Program-made: the position numbers and the translations under genes
Notes under the pieces: generated by a model
The model's input: the letters and a program-made list of their open reading frames with translations, nothing else
Database searches by the model: none
Told to the model about the DNA's origin: nothing
NCBI RefSeq assembly: GCF_000504245.1
Contig: NZ_KI632509.1
Coordinates: 1,921,723-1,985,722 of the forward strand
Direction of reading: 5' to 3'
Length of the DNA stretch: 64,000 nt
Source: Haloechinothrix halophila YIM 93223
GTDB taxonomy: Bacteria; Actinomycetota; Actinomycetes; Mycobacteriales; Pseudonocardiaceae
Part shown: in pieces, positions 11,101 through 20,320 of the stretch
How positions within the stretch are numbered: position 1 is the stretch's first letter
How the letters are laid out: each line of letters starts with the position of its first letter

Positions 11101-11715
11101 GGCAACATCCTCGGCGCTGAGCAGTCCGGGCACATCGCCGGTGTCGGCTTCGACCTGTACGTCCGGCTAGTCGGTGAGGCGGTGAATGCCTTCCGCGAGC
11201 ATGCTGGCGCGGAGCCGGTCGGGGAGCAGACCCCAGCCGAGGTACGGATCGACCTGCCGGTGGATGCGCACATCCCGCACGACTACGTACCGGGTGAGCG
11301 GCTGCGGCTCGAGGCGTACCGCAAGATCGCGGCGGCCACCGATGCCGATGGACTCGCCACGGTGCGCGAGGAGCTCATCGATCGTTACGGCCAGCCGCCA
11401 GCCCCAGTGTTGCGGCTGCTCGACGTTGCCACGTTCCGGCAAGTCTGCCGCGCGGCGGGCGTCACCGAGGTGACCAGCCAAGGCAACATGATCCGCTTCG
11501 CGCCGATGCCGCTCGCCGACTCGCAGTTGGTGCGGCTCAAGCGGCTCTACCCGAAGGCGGTGCACAAGTCGGTGACCAACACCGTCGCGGTGCCACGCCC
11601 GACCGAGGGGCCAGCCGGCGGCCGGATCGGCGCGCCGCCGCTCATCAACAAGGACCTGCTCGACTGGTGTACGTCGTTTCTCGAGTCGATGGCCCCTGCC
11701 GCCACGGCGAGCTGA
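8143..11715 (+). CDS. mfd: Transcription-repair coupling factor
   Basis: ATP-dependent translocase that removes stalled RNA polymerase and recruits UvrA to lesions on the transcribed strand. Domains in order: a UvrB-like N-terminal module containing [14 protein letters not shown]; the RNA-polymerase-interacting tudor-like domain beginning [18 protein letters not shown] near residue 505; RecG-like helicase lobes with Walker [10 protein letters not shown] (about 660), DEEQRFG (about 760), and [11 protein letters not shown] through [16 protein letters not shown] (about 905-935); and a C-terminal TRCF domain. The frame is open much further upstream. GTG 8143 is preferred from alignment with mycobacterial Mfd, though GGAG is only 2-3 nt away, so the start is moderately certain. 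The product is about 1190 residues. Confidence 0.97.
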   Translation: MPAALSGLLAATLPSSPLTAVVDRAGAPELELQGPPAARQLVVAAMAAQQGADRPVLAVVATGREMELLTAAVGDLIGHDAVASLPSWETLPHERLSPRADTVGKRLEVLRRLAQPGHGGLRVVVTAVRSLIQPMAPGLGSLAPVEFVVGEELDFEDSLARLVDLAYGRVDMVEKRGEFAVRGGIIDVFPPTAAHPYRVEFFGDEVSEIRTFAVADQRSLPEEIDAVTAPACRELLLTADVKQRAADLLAEHEADAALSEMLSKLADGIPCEGMEALIPVLLPGKLDLLTDAMPDGTHVLLADPEKIRARASDLVRTGQEFLEASWEVAGDGGRAPLDLGMSAYRDLDEVRRHATDTGRAWWTLSQLTAEGAGVVDVGTGIHAAPTYRGDIEQAGKELLAHTSAGGAAVLVVAGSGTADRAVEQLSAAEVPAVHADGLRETPKPGIVTVTTGTVTDGYVVPDSALVVLGEADLTGRATTPGTTDGDLGVKMPSRRRNAVDPLALKAGDYVVHEQHGIGRFVEMVQRTIGGATREYLVLEYAPSKRGHPGDRLFVPTDQLDEVSRYVGGELPTLNKLGGSDWKNTKAKARKAVKEIAAELVQLYAARQAAPGHAFGEDTPWQAELEDAFPFVETTDQLAAIDEVKDDMKRSVPMDRVICGDVGYGKTEIAVRAAFKAVTAGKQVVVLVPTTLLAQQHHNTFVDRMGSFPVNIKTLSRFTDPNESEQIVAGLADGEVDIVIGTHRLLQTGVRYKDLGLVIVDEEQRFGVEHKEHIKALRTHVDVLTMSATPIPRTLEMSMAGIREMSTILTPPEERHPILTYVGGYDDKQVAAAIHRELLREGQVFYVHNRVSSIEKAAKRIRELVPEARVAVAHGQMNEDKLEKIIQGFWEHEFDVLVCTTIVETGLDIAAANTLIVERADMLGLAQLHQLRGRVGRRRERGYAYFLYPRETPLTETAHDRLATIAQNTELGAGMAVAMKDLEIRGAGNILGAEQSGHIAGVGFDLYVRLVGEAVNAFREHAGAEPVGEQTPAEVRIDLPVDAHIPHDYVPGERLRLEAYRKIAAATDADGLATVREELIDRYGQPPAPVLRLLDVATFRQVCRAAGVTEVTSQGNMIRFAPMPLADSQLVRLKRLYPKAVHKSVTNTVAVPRPTEGPAGGRIGAPPLINKDLLDWCTSFLESMAPAATAS

Positions 11716-11773
11716 CACCGCCCGCGGTGAGCGCCTGCCCCGTGGCGAGCTGACGTCCGGTATGGCGAGTTGA
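11706..11773. repeat. Degenerate tandem array of GGCGAG-core units after mfd
   Basis: Starting in the last codons of mfd, the motif GGCGAGCTGAC occurs at 11706 and 11744. A weaker GGTGAGCGC lies near 11725 and GGCGAGTTGA at 11764. The spacing is thus about 19, 19 and 20 bp. The units differ between the cores. Several gene ends in this window carry arrays of similar period but different core. Confidence 0.5.
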
Positions 11774-11827
11774 GCTGGGCTTTTCGGGTGGTTACACCCC
11801 TGGTGTGAGGGTTTGGCGTGTGAATCG

Positions 11828-11845
11828 CTCACCCGAGTGGGTGAG
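11828..11845. promoter_or_regulatory. 18-bp palindrome upstream of the DUF3048 gene, possible operator
   Basis: CTCACCCGAGTGGGTGAG is a dyad with 7-bp arms and a 4-bp centre, 42 bp before the GTG start at 11887. The position suits an operator or a promoter-proximal hairpin. The cognate protein is unknown. Confidence 0.45.
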
Positions 11846-11886
11846 TACTACTGACCTAGTGGCGATCAAGCACGTATCAAGGATTT

Positions 11887-12888
11887 GTGGCACGTCGATG
11901 GCGGGAGACCGGAATCGCGGTACTGGGCGCGGGCGTCGTCGTCGCGCTGGTCTTGGTGTTGCTGCAGTTCGTCGGCGACGACGAGCCAACGGACCAGGCG
12001 GTGCAGCCGTCGCCGAAACCGACGTCGAGCACGACGTCGGCGACGAAGGCCAAGCCGAAGGGGCCGCCCAAGCCGAGCCGGTGGCCGCGGGGCCTCGTCG
12101 TCAAGGTTGACAACGCACCGGCTGCTCGGCCGCACGTCGGTTTGCAGATGGCGGATCTGATCTTCGTCGAGCCCGTCGAAGGTGGATTGAGCAGGATGGC
12201 CGCTGTCTACTGGGGCAAACGGCCCAGCGCCGTCGGCCCGGTGCGCAGCGCCCGCGAGACCGACATACAGATGCTCGCGCAGATGCGGCGTCCGGTCCTG
12301 ACGTATTCCGGCGCGGCCCCGGAACTGGGCCCGGCCCTCGCCCGCGCGCCTATCGTCCGGGCGACGCCGAGGACGAAGCCCGCCGCGTTCTACCGCGCAG
12401 GCGGGCGACCGAGCCCGCATAACCTGTTCGTCAACCCGCGACGGCTGCCGAAGACCAAACAGGTGTCCTCCCCGCTCCCGTTCGGCGGCGCGCCGAAGGG
12501 TGGCAAGAAGACCAAGCGCTTCGGCGTGTCCTACCGGTCGGCGTCGTACGGCTTCCGCTGGTCACCGCGCAAGGACAACTGGGCGATCACACTCAACGGC
12601 CGTCCGCTGACCTCGGCGGGTACCGGCAGGGTGCGCGCGGGCACCATCGTGGTGCAGCGGGTCACGATCACGCGGGGCCAGGGCATCGTCGACACGGCGG
12701 GCGACATGTCGCCGGTGGCGAAGACCGTCGGCAAAGGCAAGGCGACCGTGCTGCGTGACGGTAAGGCCTACGCCGCGAAGTGGTCTCGGCCGAACCCGAA
12801 GCGGGAGACGGTCTACCGCATCGCCAGGAACAACAAACGACTCCCGTTCGCCCCTGGGCGGGTCTGGGTCCTGCTCGTGCCCAAGTGA
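11887..12888 (+). CDS. DUF3048 (YerB-type) exported protein
   Basis: A 333-residue protein with one N-terminal membrane segment (residues 8-26, GIAVLGAGVVVALVLVLLQF), a Thr/Pro/Lys linker, then the DUF3048 domain. The conserved core includes KVDNAPAARPHVGLQMADLIF, VEGGLSRMAAVY, VGPVRSARETD and PHNLFVN. The second half matches the DUF3048 C-terminal domain: YGFRWSPRKDNW, then VVQRV, and a terminal KGKATVLRDGKAYAAKWSR. It is probably membrane-anchored and faces outward. The biochemical role of the family is not established. GTG start, with AAGGA just upstream. Confidence 0.88.
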   Translation: MARRWRETGIAVLGAGVVVALVLVLLQFVGDDEPTDQAVQPSPKPTSSTTSATKAKPKGPPKPSRWPRGLVVKVDNAPAARPHVGLQMADLIFVEPVEGGLSRMAAVYWGKRPSAVGPVRSARETDIQMLAQMRRPVLTYSGAAPELGPALARAPIVRATPRTKPAAFYRAGGRPSPHNLFVNPRRLPKTKQVSSPLPFGGAPKGGKKTKRFGVSYRSASYGFRWSPRKDNWAITLNGRPLTSAGTGRVRAGTIVVQRVTITRGQGIVDTAGDMSPVAKTVGKGKATVLRDGKAYAAKWSRPNPKRETVYRIARNNKRLPFAPGRVWVLLVPK

Positions 12889-12931
12889 CCCGCGAGTTCC
12901 GGTGCCGCGAGTCCCACCTTGCTGCGAAATG

Positions 12932-13010
12932 GATCAACTTGCCCTGGGTTAGCACCACCAGAAGTGGTCAAATCGGGCGCGAGATGGTCGTAACCCAGGG
13001 CAAGCTGATC
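12932..13010. repeat. 79-bp palindromic intergenic element, copy 1
   Basis: The ends form a 20-bp inverted repeat with one mismatch: GATCAACTTGCCCTGGGTTA at 12932-12951 and the complement of GATCAGCTTGCCCTGGGTTA at 12991-13010. The 39-bp centre is AT-richer than the surroundings. A second element of exactly 79 bp lies at 49395-49473 and shares both ends and, in opposite orientation, part of the centre (CCCGATT, GGTxCTA). It fits in the 202-bp gap between the DUF3048 and SurA-like genes. No open reading frame is inside, so it would be a REP- or MITE-like element. Confidence 0.8.
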
Positions 13011-13090
13011 AACTCGCGTAATGCGGCTTCGCGTTTTGCGGCCATGCCCTTCATCGCTCGAACCACCGCTGTGAGAAAGTACCCGATGTG

Positions 13091-14050
13091 ATGGACCTCA
13101 TCCGCCGCTTCGCGCTGCTTGTCACCGCCGCGACCACCGCCATCGTTCTCGCCGGATGCAGCGGTGAGCCAACGAAGGCCAACGCCGCCGCGATCATCGG
13201 CGACGACCGGATCTCGCTCGACTCGGTGCAGGACGAAGTGCAGTGGCTGCTCGACAACGTGCCGGACATGCAGCAGTTGCAGGAGCAAGACAAGGTGTCG
13301 CTGCTGTCCCGCCATATCGTGCAGACCAGGGTGCGCCACGAGTTGATCGGGGCCGCCGCGCAGCAGGAGGGCCTGAGCGCGGACGCGGGCGAGGTCGACG
13401 AGCTGTTGCAGCAGGTCGGCGGCGCGGAGCAGGCGCCGAGTCAGTTCGGCGTCCGGTCGTCACGGGTGCGCGAGTTCGCCTCGGATTATGTGCTGTTGCA
13501 GCAGCTCGCCGAGCGCAACCTGGACCGGATCTCCGTCGAGTTCGTCGGCGCGTACATCTCTGGCGAGTCGCCGGAGCAGACCGCCAAGGAGAAGGCGCTC
13601 GACCTCGGCAGGGAGATCGCGGCTGACCCGGACCAAGCCAAGGAACTGGCGCAGGAGAGCGGCACCGAGGTCATCGACCAGTCGGTCACGCTGCGCGAAC
13701 TGGCATCCGGCCAGCAGACGGCGCTGCTCGCGGCGAGCCCGCTGTTCAGTGCGGACGAGGGCACCGTCGTCGTCACCCAGCCGAGCCCGCAGCAGGGTTC
13801 GCTGTGGCTGGTCGCGCTGGTCGAAGACCGTCTGGTCGGCGCTAGTTCGGGCGGCGAGTCCGGTCAGCCGGTCCCGCCGCAGCTGCTCGCGCAGATCGGC
13901 ATCCAGCAACTCGCGCCGTTCGCTGCTGAGCAGGGCGTCGAGATCAGTCCACGCTTCGGCGTGTGGGACCAGGCGACGGTCGCCATCGCTGAGAATGAGG
14001 ACGCCGTCGCGAGCTACCTGCTGCCCACAACGGCCAGCAGCGAGCAGTGA
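13091..14050 (+). CDS. SurA N-terminal-domain-like lipoprotein
   Basis: Extracytoplasmic lipoprotein of 319 residues. A signal peptide ends in the lipobox VLAGC (Cys about 23). The N-terminal part resembles the helical SurA/PrsA chaperone domain: AIIGDDRISLDSVQDEVQWLL, then a long helical SRHIVQTRVRHELIGAAAQQEG. No parvulin isomerase signature follows, so it is more likely a chaperone-like or structural protein than an active PPIase. GTG 13088 and ATG 13091 are adjacent; the ATG is taken. Its stop overlaps the mazG GTG by 4 bp, so the two are probably translated together. This pairing just before mazG is common in Pseudonocardiaceae-type genomes, from memory. Confidence 0.8.
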   Translation: MDLIRRFALLVTAATTAIVLAGCSGEPTKANAAAIIGDDRISLDSVQDEVQWLLDNVPDMQQLQEQDKVSLLSRHIVQTRVRHELIGAAAQQEGLSADAGEVDELLQQVGGAEQAPSQFGVRSSRVREFASDYVLLQQLAERNLDRISVEFVGAYISGESPEQTAKEKALDLGREIAADPDQAKELAQESGTEVIDQSVTLRELASGQQTALLAASPLFSADEGTVVVTQPSPQQGSLWLVALVEDRLVGASSGGESGQPVPPQLLAQIGIQQLAPFAAEQGVEISPRFGVWDQATVAIAENEDAVASYLLPTTASSEQ

Positions 14051-15018
14051 CGTCGACACCGCACCCCGGCTGTGCCGTCGTCCTGCTGTCAGCGGCCTAC
14101 CCCACGCTGCCCGCCAACGCGATTCCCACGGTGCGCGCGGCGGACGCGCTTTACGCCGCGGCTGACATCGATGAGTCCGTCGCGCTCGCCGCGGGCGCCA
14201 AGCCAGCGCCGGAGCAGGCTGTGCTCCTCGCCGAGGCAGCCCGTGGCGTGGTGGTGCTGCTCGCCGCACAGCGCACCGAGCCTGCCGCCGCCGCGCTGGC
14301 TGAAGCGGGCGTGTTGGTGATCGAACCGGAGCTGCCGCCGCTGCTGCGCGCCGTCGCCGTCATGGACCGGCTGCGCTCGCCAGGCGGCTGCCCGTGGGAC
14401 GCCGAGCAGACCCACGACTCGCTGCGGCAGTACCTCATCGAGGAGACCTACGAACTACTCGACGCCATCGAGACGCGTGACCGGCCCGCGCTGCTTGAGG
14501 AGCTTGGCGATGTTCTGCTGCAGGTGCTGTTTCACGCCCGGCTGGCGGCTGAGGACGCCGACGAGCCGTTCGACATCGATGACGTCGCAGAGGAACTGGT
14601 GGACAAGCTCGTCGGGCGGCACCCACACGTATTCGCCGACGCCGAGCGGGTTCACACCGCGGAGCGGCAGCAGCACCGCTGGGAAGAGTTGAAACAGCAG
14701 GAGAAGCAGCGCGAGTCGATTGTGGACGGCGTCGCGCTCGGCCAGCCTGCCACCGCGCTGGCTGCCAAGCTTGCCTCACGCACCGGGAGGGCGAACCTGC
14801 CAGCCGAGCTGTTCCCACGGGGCGACGACGTCGGCCAGCGGCTGTTCCGCGCTGTCGCCGAGGCCAAGCGGGCAGGGGCAGAGCCGGAAGGCGAGTTGCG
14901 AGAAGCCGCACGGGCGTTCGCGGCCGACGTCAAGGCCGCCGAGGCCGCGGCGCGGGCGGATGACGTCGACCCGGCGACGCTTGATGCCGCGGGCTGGCGG
15001 CGATACTGGCCACGCTGA
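14047..15018 (+). CDS. mazG: Nucleoside triphosphate pyrophosphohydrolase MazG
   Basis: Hydrolyses (d)NTPs to monophosphates, cleaning the nucleotide pool and modulating ppGpp responses. It has 323 residues. The first about 105 residues are an actinobacterial extension containing AVVLLSAAYPTLPANAIP. The MazG domain follows: RLRSPGGCPWDAEQTHDSLRQ, then EETYELLDAIE, EELGDVLLQVLFHA and KLVGRHPHVFAD, which carry the metal-binding EExxE and ExxD residues. GTG start, with a GTGA overlap with the preceding lipoprotein gene. It matches Rv1021 in the conserved block. Confidence 0.95.
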   Translation: MTSTPHPGCAVVLLSAAYPTLPANAIPTVRAADALYAAADIDESVALAAGAKPAPEQAVLLAEAARGVVVLLAAQRTEPAAAALAEAGVLVIEPELPPLLRAVAVMDRLRSPGGCPWDAEQTHDSLRQYLIEETYELLDAIETRDRPALLEELGDVLLQVLFHARLAAEDADEPFDIDDVAEELVDKLVGRHPHVFADAERVHTAERQQHRWEELKQQEKQRESIVDGVALGQPATALAAKLASRTGRANLPAELFPRGDDVGQRLFRAVAEAKRAGAEPEGELREAARAFAADVKAAEAAARADDVDPATLDAAGWRRYWPR

Positions 15019-15063
15019 CCGGGCTGCGAGACGACGCGCCATTTCGGACGGTAACCTGATCGA

Positions 15064-15888
15064 GTGACTGAACCGGTGGGCAGGACACGCACGAGCGCGT
15101 CCACGTCTGCCGGGAGCCGCGTCGCGTACGGCAAGATCGCCGGGACCGTCGCGCTGGTCGCTGCCGCCGTCGTGCTGATCATGACAGTCGGCGTCACTCC
15201 GCCGGACGATGCGCCTGCTTCCGACGACACCCGCACCGCCGCCCCGGTGCCAGGTGCGGCGGCACCCACCCCCGCGCCACCGGCGCCGATCGACCGGCCC
15301 AACGCCTCCGACGCCGCCAGGCTCACCTCGTGGGCCAAGCGCCTCGCCCGCAGGACCACGATCCCAGCCCGCGCGCTCGTCGCTTACGGCCGTACCGAGA
15401 TGTGGATGCGCTCCGAGGCGCCGGACTGCCGGTTGTCCTGGGCGACGGTCGCCGGGATCGCCGACGTCGCCTCCGAGCACGGCACCGTGGACGGTGGACG
15501 CATCGGCCGCGACGGCTTGGCGACGACACCCATCCTCGGCCCGCTGCGCGACGGCACCAACGGCACGGCGAAGGTCCCGGACACCGACGACGGCGAGCTG
15601 GATGGCGCGGCGCGCTGGGACAGGGCCGTTGGCCTGCTGCAGATCATGCCGGAGCGGTGGCAGCGATGGCGCGCCCGCGCCGCCCGCGACGGCGAAGCCC
15701 CTGACCCGCATCACATCGACGATGCGGCCCTTACGGCTGGCCGCATCCTGTGCGACTCCAAAGCGGACTTGTCCACACCGAAGGGCTGGTGGCAGGCGGT
15801 GCGGTACTACCGCGGTGGCGGCGACGGTGTCGGCTTCGCGCGGAAGGTCTTCACCTCGGCGGATCGATACGCGACCCGCGGTCGCTGA
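15064..15888 (+). CDS. Membrane-anchored lytic-transglycosylase-fold protein (LpqU-like)
   Basis: Predicted peptidoglycan-active protein of 274 residues. One N-terminal membrane segment (about 22-44, including IAGTVALVAAAVVLIMTVGV) is followed by a Pro/Ala linker and then a goose-type lysozyme/SLT fold. ALVAYGRTEMWMR, SWATVAGIADVASEHG (candidate catalytic Glu) and VGLLQIMPERWQRW are typical, as is the closing WWQAVRYYRGG. Unlike M. tuberculosis LpqU (Rv1022) there is no lipobox here. It lies between mazG and eno, as in mycobacteria. GTG start. Confidence 0.85.
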   Translation: MTEPVGRTRTSASTSAGSRVAYGKIAGTVALVAAAVVLIMTVGVTPPDDAPASDDTRTAAPVPGAAAPTPAPPAPIDRPNASDAARLTSWAKRLARRTTIPARALVAYGRTEMWMRSEAPDCRLSWATVAGIADVASEHGTVDGGRIGRDGLATTPILGPLRDGTNGTAKVPDTDDGELDGAARWDRAVGLLQIMPERWQRWRARAARDGEAPDPHHIDDAALTAGRILCDSKADLSTPKGWWQAVRYYRGGGDGVGFARKVFTSADRYATRGR

Positions 15889-15967
15889 TCGCGCGCCACG
15901 TCGCATGACCGCGGCCCCGTCGCTGTAGGGTTCCGGGGCTATGAGCGAAGAAGACGGTGAGAGGAAC

Positions 15968-16408
15968 GTGACACCCAGGTATCTCGGTCTCGCTCCCTAC
16001 CTCTATTACGCCGACGCGGGGCAAGCGCTCGATTGGCTGGTCCGGGTGTTCGGCTTCACCGAGCGAGTCCGCTACGTCGACTCCGCGGGGAACGTCTTTC
16101 AGGCGTCGGTGCTGGCAGGCGACAACGAAGTGCAGATGGCCGGGGTCGGGGCCGACTACTGGGCGACCAAGGGCGTTGACGGGCCGGTCGGGCAGCTCAA
16201 CATCATCTTCGTCGATGACGTTGACGCGCAGCACGCCAGAGTCCAGGCCGCGCTGCCCGACGTCGAGGTGTCGCAGCCGCAGGACCAGCCGTACGGCGCA
16301 CGGGTGTTCACCGTTGAAGACGTCGGCGGCAACAGCTGGACGTTCTGGCAGCACATATCAGACACTGTTGAGCTGCCGACCGGTTGGCGTGAGATTCGCC
16401 CGGAGTGA
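15968..16408 (+). CDS. VOC-superfamily (PhnB/glyoxalase-like) protein
   Basis: Small cytosolic protein of the vicinal oxygen chelate superfamily: LYYADAGQALDWLVRVFGF, GNEVQ-like AGDNEVQMAG, FVDDVDAQHARVQAAL, then QPYGARVFTVEDVGGNSWTFWQH. This arrangement is typical of PhnB-like and bleomycin-resistance-like members with unassigned substrates. The start is ambiguous. GTG 15968 follows GAGAGGAAC directly and begins at the conserved TPRYLGLAPYL; ATG 15941 would add nine residues but has no ribosome site. It interrupts the mycobacterial-type lpqU-eno order and is probably a local insertion. Confidence 0.82.
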   Translation: MTPRYLGLAPYLYYADAGQALDWLVRVFGFTERVRYVDSAGNVFQASVLAGDNEVQMAGVGADYWATKGVDGPVGQLNIIFVDDVDAQHARVQAALPDVEVSQPQDQPYGARVFTVEDVGGNSWTFWQHISDTVELPTGWREIRPE

Positions 16409-16537
16409 CGCCGTGCCCCGGTGACAGCGCTGTCGAGCCTGGCCGCCGCGTCCTGGTGACAGCGTCGCCGTGCCCCGGACGTGCTGGCCCTTCCGCGTGC
16501 CTCGTACGGGTGATCTGGATCGCCAGCTAGGCTCTGA

Positions 16538-17875
<1,338 letters not shown>

Positions 17876-17881
17876 TCGGGC

Positions 17882-18424
17882 ATGGCCAGCCGAGGGCGTC
17901 CGCGCGACGGGAAGCGGCCGGGCGGGAGATCGTCCGGCCCCTCCCGGCGGCCCCGCAGGGTCGTCGGCTCCGGCTCGGCGCGGGCACGGCTGCGGGCCAG
18001 TCTGCGATCGAAGCGGATGGCTTCCGCCGCGCGCACGCTCGGGCTGTCCACCACGCGCCGGGCGGCCATCGCCGCGCTCGTGGTGTGCGCGCTCGCCTTC
18101 ACGCTGGCCGTTCCGCTGCGCACCTACCTCGCGCAGCGGGCGGAGATCGCCGAACAGACCGAACGCGCCGAGGAACTGCGAGAACAGGTCGCGGAGTTCG
18201 AACGCCGCAAGGCTGAGCTGTCCGACCCCGCGCAGGTCGAGGCGGAGGCGCGGCGTCGGCTGCGCTACGTGATGCCTGGGGAGACGCCGTACATCGTGCA
18301 GTTGCCCGGTGACGGCGAGCATGGCGCCGGCGCTGGCGATGGCCGGGGCGACGGCTCGACGTCGACTTGGTACGAGGAGCTCTGGCGGAGCGTCACCGAA
18401 CCGCAATTGAAGGACTCAGGCTGA
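17882..18424 (+). CDS. FtsB/DivIC-type septum formation initiator
   Basis: Bitopic division protein of 180 residues. The cytoplasmic N-terminus is long, basic and Arg/Ser-rich (about 60 residues). One membrane helix follows (about 62-80, AAIAALVVCALAFTLAVPL). Then comes a periplasmic coiled coil (YLAQRAEIAEQTERAEELREQVAEFERR) and the family motif RRRLRYVMPGETPYIV. FtsB/DivIC proteins form the FtsQLB complex that activates septal peptidoglycan synthesis. It lies 7 bp after eno and is probably cotranscribed with it; it corresponds to Rv1024. Confidence 0.92.
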   Translation: MASRGRPRDGKRPGGRSSGPSRRPRRVVGSGSARARLRASLRSKRMASAARTLGLSTTRRAAIAALVVCALAFTLAVPLRTYLAQRAEIAEQTERAEELREQVAEFERRKAELSDPAQVEAEARRRLRYVMPGETPYIVQLPGDGEHGAGAGDGRGDGSTSTWYEELWRSVTEPQLKDSG

Positions 18425-18453
18425 CGTCGTGTCCCCCGCTCCCGACGTCGTGT
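18423..18453. repeat. Two GACGTCGTGT cores 21 bp apart after the ftsB-like gene
   Basis: GACGTCGTGT occurs at 18423 (overlapping the ftsB-like stop) and again at 18444, exactly 21 bp later. A related pair of ACGACGTC cores sits at 27955 and 27977 after the NDH-2 gene on the other strand. This is a short member of the gene-end arrays in this window. Confidence 0.45.
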
Positions 18454-18533
18454 TCCACGTCTGCGGCTCCACGCCGCCGGTGACCTGGTGCCCCGAGGGC
18501 GCTGAGTGTGGCGCACTTCCGTAGTCTTCCGCT

Positions 18534-19034
18534 GTGCAGGACACCCGGTTCGAACCCGTCACCGATGCCGACCGCGCCATCGTCGCCGAGCAGCTCGGCA
18601 GGCCGCCCAGGGCGATGCGGGCGATCGCGGCGCGCTGTCCCAGTGGGCACCCCGCCGTGGTGCAGACCAATCCCCGGCTGGAGAACGGCACCCCGTTTCC
18701 GACGCTGTACTACTTGACCTGCCCACGGCTGTGCTCGCTCGTCGGCGGGCTGGAGGCATCCGGCATCATGCACGAGATGACCGACCGGCTCGCCACCGAT
18801 GAGGACCTGGCTGCCGCGTATCGCAAGGCGCACGAGTCCTACCTCGCTGAGCGCGACGCGATCGAGTCGCTCGGCCACGACGTCTCCGCTGGCGGTATGC
18901 CCACGCGCGTGAAGTGTCTGCACGTCCACCTGGCGCACCGGCTCGCGGTGGGGCCCGGGGTGAACCCGTTCGGAGACGAGACGTACGAGTTGCTGCGCGG
19001 CGACTGGCCGTCCGGCGACTGCGCGGCTGGCTGA
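18534..19034 (+). CDS. DUF501 family protein
   Basis: A 166-residue protein whose sequence matches DUF501: AIVAEQLGRPPRAMRAIAARCPSG at the start, then TLYYLTCPRLCSLVGGLEASG and GGMPTRVKCLHVHLAHRLA. Three conserved Cys and paired His residues suggest metal binding. The family has no assigned function. It is almost always placed between ftsB and ppx in actinobacteria (Rv1025), which hints at a link to cell envelope or phosphate metabolism. GTG start. Confidence 0.88.
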   Translation: MQDTRFEPVTDADRAIVAEQLGRPPRAMRAIAARCPSGHPAVVQTNPRLENGTPFPTLYYLTCPRLCSLVGGLEASGIMHEMTDRLATDEDLAAAYRKAHESYLAERDAIESLGHDVSAGGMPTRVKCLHVHLAHRLAVGPGVNPFGDETYELLRGDWPSGDCAAG

Positions 19035-19102
19035 CCGGCGAGCGTCACCCACGGCGCTGGCGTGACGTCGGTCCTACGGGCACGGCGTCTACCCTCATCA
19101 GC

Positions 19103-20059
19103 ATGACTCGGGTTGCCGCGATCGACTGTGGAACGAACTCCATCCGCCTGCTCGTCGCTGAGCTGATGCCGAACTACGACGGCACGCTGTTCCTGCGGGA
19201 TCTGCACCGCGAGATGCGCGTCGTGCGGCTCGGCCAGGACGTCGACGCCACCGGCAGGCTCGCGCCGGAAGCCATCGAGCGCACCAAGCAGGCGCTCACC
19301 GCCTATACCATCGCCGCCCGTCGCAAGGGTGCCGAGCGGGTTCGGATGGTGGCGACGTCGGCCACCCGCGACGCCAGCAACCGTGACGACTTCTTCGACA
19401 TGACCGAGCAGATCCTCGGCGTCCGGGCCGAGGTGATCAGTGGCGATACCGAGGCGCGGCTGACGTTCACCGGTGCGGTCGGGGAGCAGGACCCGGATGA
19501 TGGGCCCTTCCTCGTCGTCGACGTCGGCGGTGGGTCCACCGAGCTGGTGCTGGGCGAGTGGGACGGCAGGAAAGCCAACGTCCTCGCCGCGAAGTCGGTC
19601 GACATCGGGTGCGTGCGGATCACGGAGCGGACGCTGCCCTCCGACCCGCCGACGGCCGAGGAGATCCAGGCCGCGCGGGAGTTCGCCGCGGAGGTACTTG
19701 CCGAAGCGTTCGACGCGGTCGACGTCTCCCGCGCGAAGACATGGATCGGGGTGGCGGGCACGGTGACCACGCTGTCGGCGGTCGCGCAGGAACTGGATGA
19801 GTACGACGCCGAGCGCACCCACCTGTCGACGTTGACCCCGGCCGACCTGGAACGCACCGCGACGTCGCTGCTGGCGGCGAACCACGACACCCGCGCGGCC
19901 AACCCGGTGATCCACCCCGGCAGGGTCGACGTCATCGGGGGCGGCGCACTGATCGTGCAGGTCATCGCCGAGGAACTGGCCCGGCGGGGCGGACCGAGCG
20001 ACTTGGTAGTCAGCGAACACGACATCCTGGACGGCATCGCGCTGAGTCTCGCCGACTAA
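19103..20059 (+). CDS. Ppx/GppA exopolyphosphatase-family phosphatase
   Basis: Member of the ASKHA superfamily that releases phosphate from polyphosphate or pppGpp. The 318-residue form contains only the two actin-like domains (VAAIDCGTNSIRLLVAEL, VATSATRDASNRDDF, VISGDTEARLTFTGAVG, LVVDVGGGSTELVLG, and VIGGGALIV near the end). It lacks the C-terminal helical domain of E. coli Ppx. This is the short actinobacterial type represented by Rv1026. ATG 19103 is the homology-supported start; the frame continues upstream without a ribosome site. Confidence 0.93.
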   Translation: MTRVAAIDCGTNSIRLLVAELMPNYDGTLFLRDLHREMRVVRLGQDVDATGRLAPEAIERTKQALTAYTIAARRKGAERVRMVATSATRDASNRDDFFDMTEQILGVRAEVISGDTEARLTFTGAVGEQDPDDGPFLVVDVGGGSTELVLGEWDGRKANVLAAKSVDIGCVRITERTLPSDPPTAEEIQAAREFAAEVLAEAFDAVDVSRAKTWIGVAGTVTTLSAVAQELDEYDAERTHLSTLTPADLERTATSLLAANHDTRAANPVIHPGRVDVIGGGALIVQVIAEELARRGGPSDLVVSEHDILDGIALSLAD

Positions 20060-20098
20060 GTTGTCGCTGGCGGACTGACGCGGCGCGAAGGGCGCGCT

Positions 20099-20182
20099 CG
20101 ACTTCGCCGGGGGAATTGCGCCGAGAAACGGGCAGATCGTCAGGAATCAGGCGCGAATCACGCACTATCCCCGGCGAAGTCG
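20099..20182. repeat. Palindromic intergenic repeat, upstream copy flanking the subtilase gene
   Basis: Perfect 14-bp terminal inverted repeats, CGACTTCGCCGGGG at 20099-20112 and its complement at 20169-20182. The 78-bp segment 20102-20179 aligns without gaps to 23990-24067 (about 63 of 78 positions identical by eye). Shared interior blocks include AATTGC and TCAGGCGCGAATC. It lies 139 bp before the protease start codon. Confidence 0.8.
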
Positions 20183-20320
20183 TGCCGTCGCGCGCACCTG
20201 AGTGTGTGATCCACTTCTCGTCCGTGTAATCCGTTCGTTATCGTACGGTTCATTCGACTGGGTTACTCTCTACAAGTTTTCTTCGTTGTTCGGTTTCTAG
20301 TCTTCTGGGGGATCTCCGCC

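Noticed and set aside
7789-11133. A 1114-codon open frame on the minus strand opposite mfd
   Set aside because: It is a shadow frame produced by high third-position GC; the product is Arg/His/Val-rich with no recognisable domain, and mfd on the plus strand is unambiguous.
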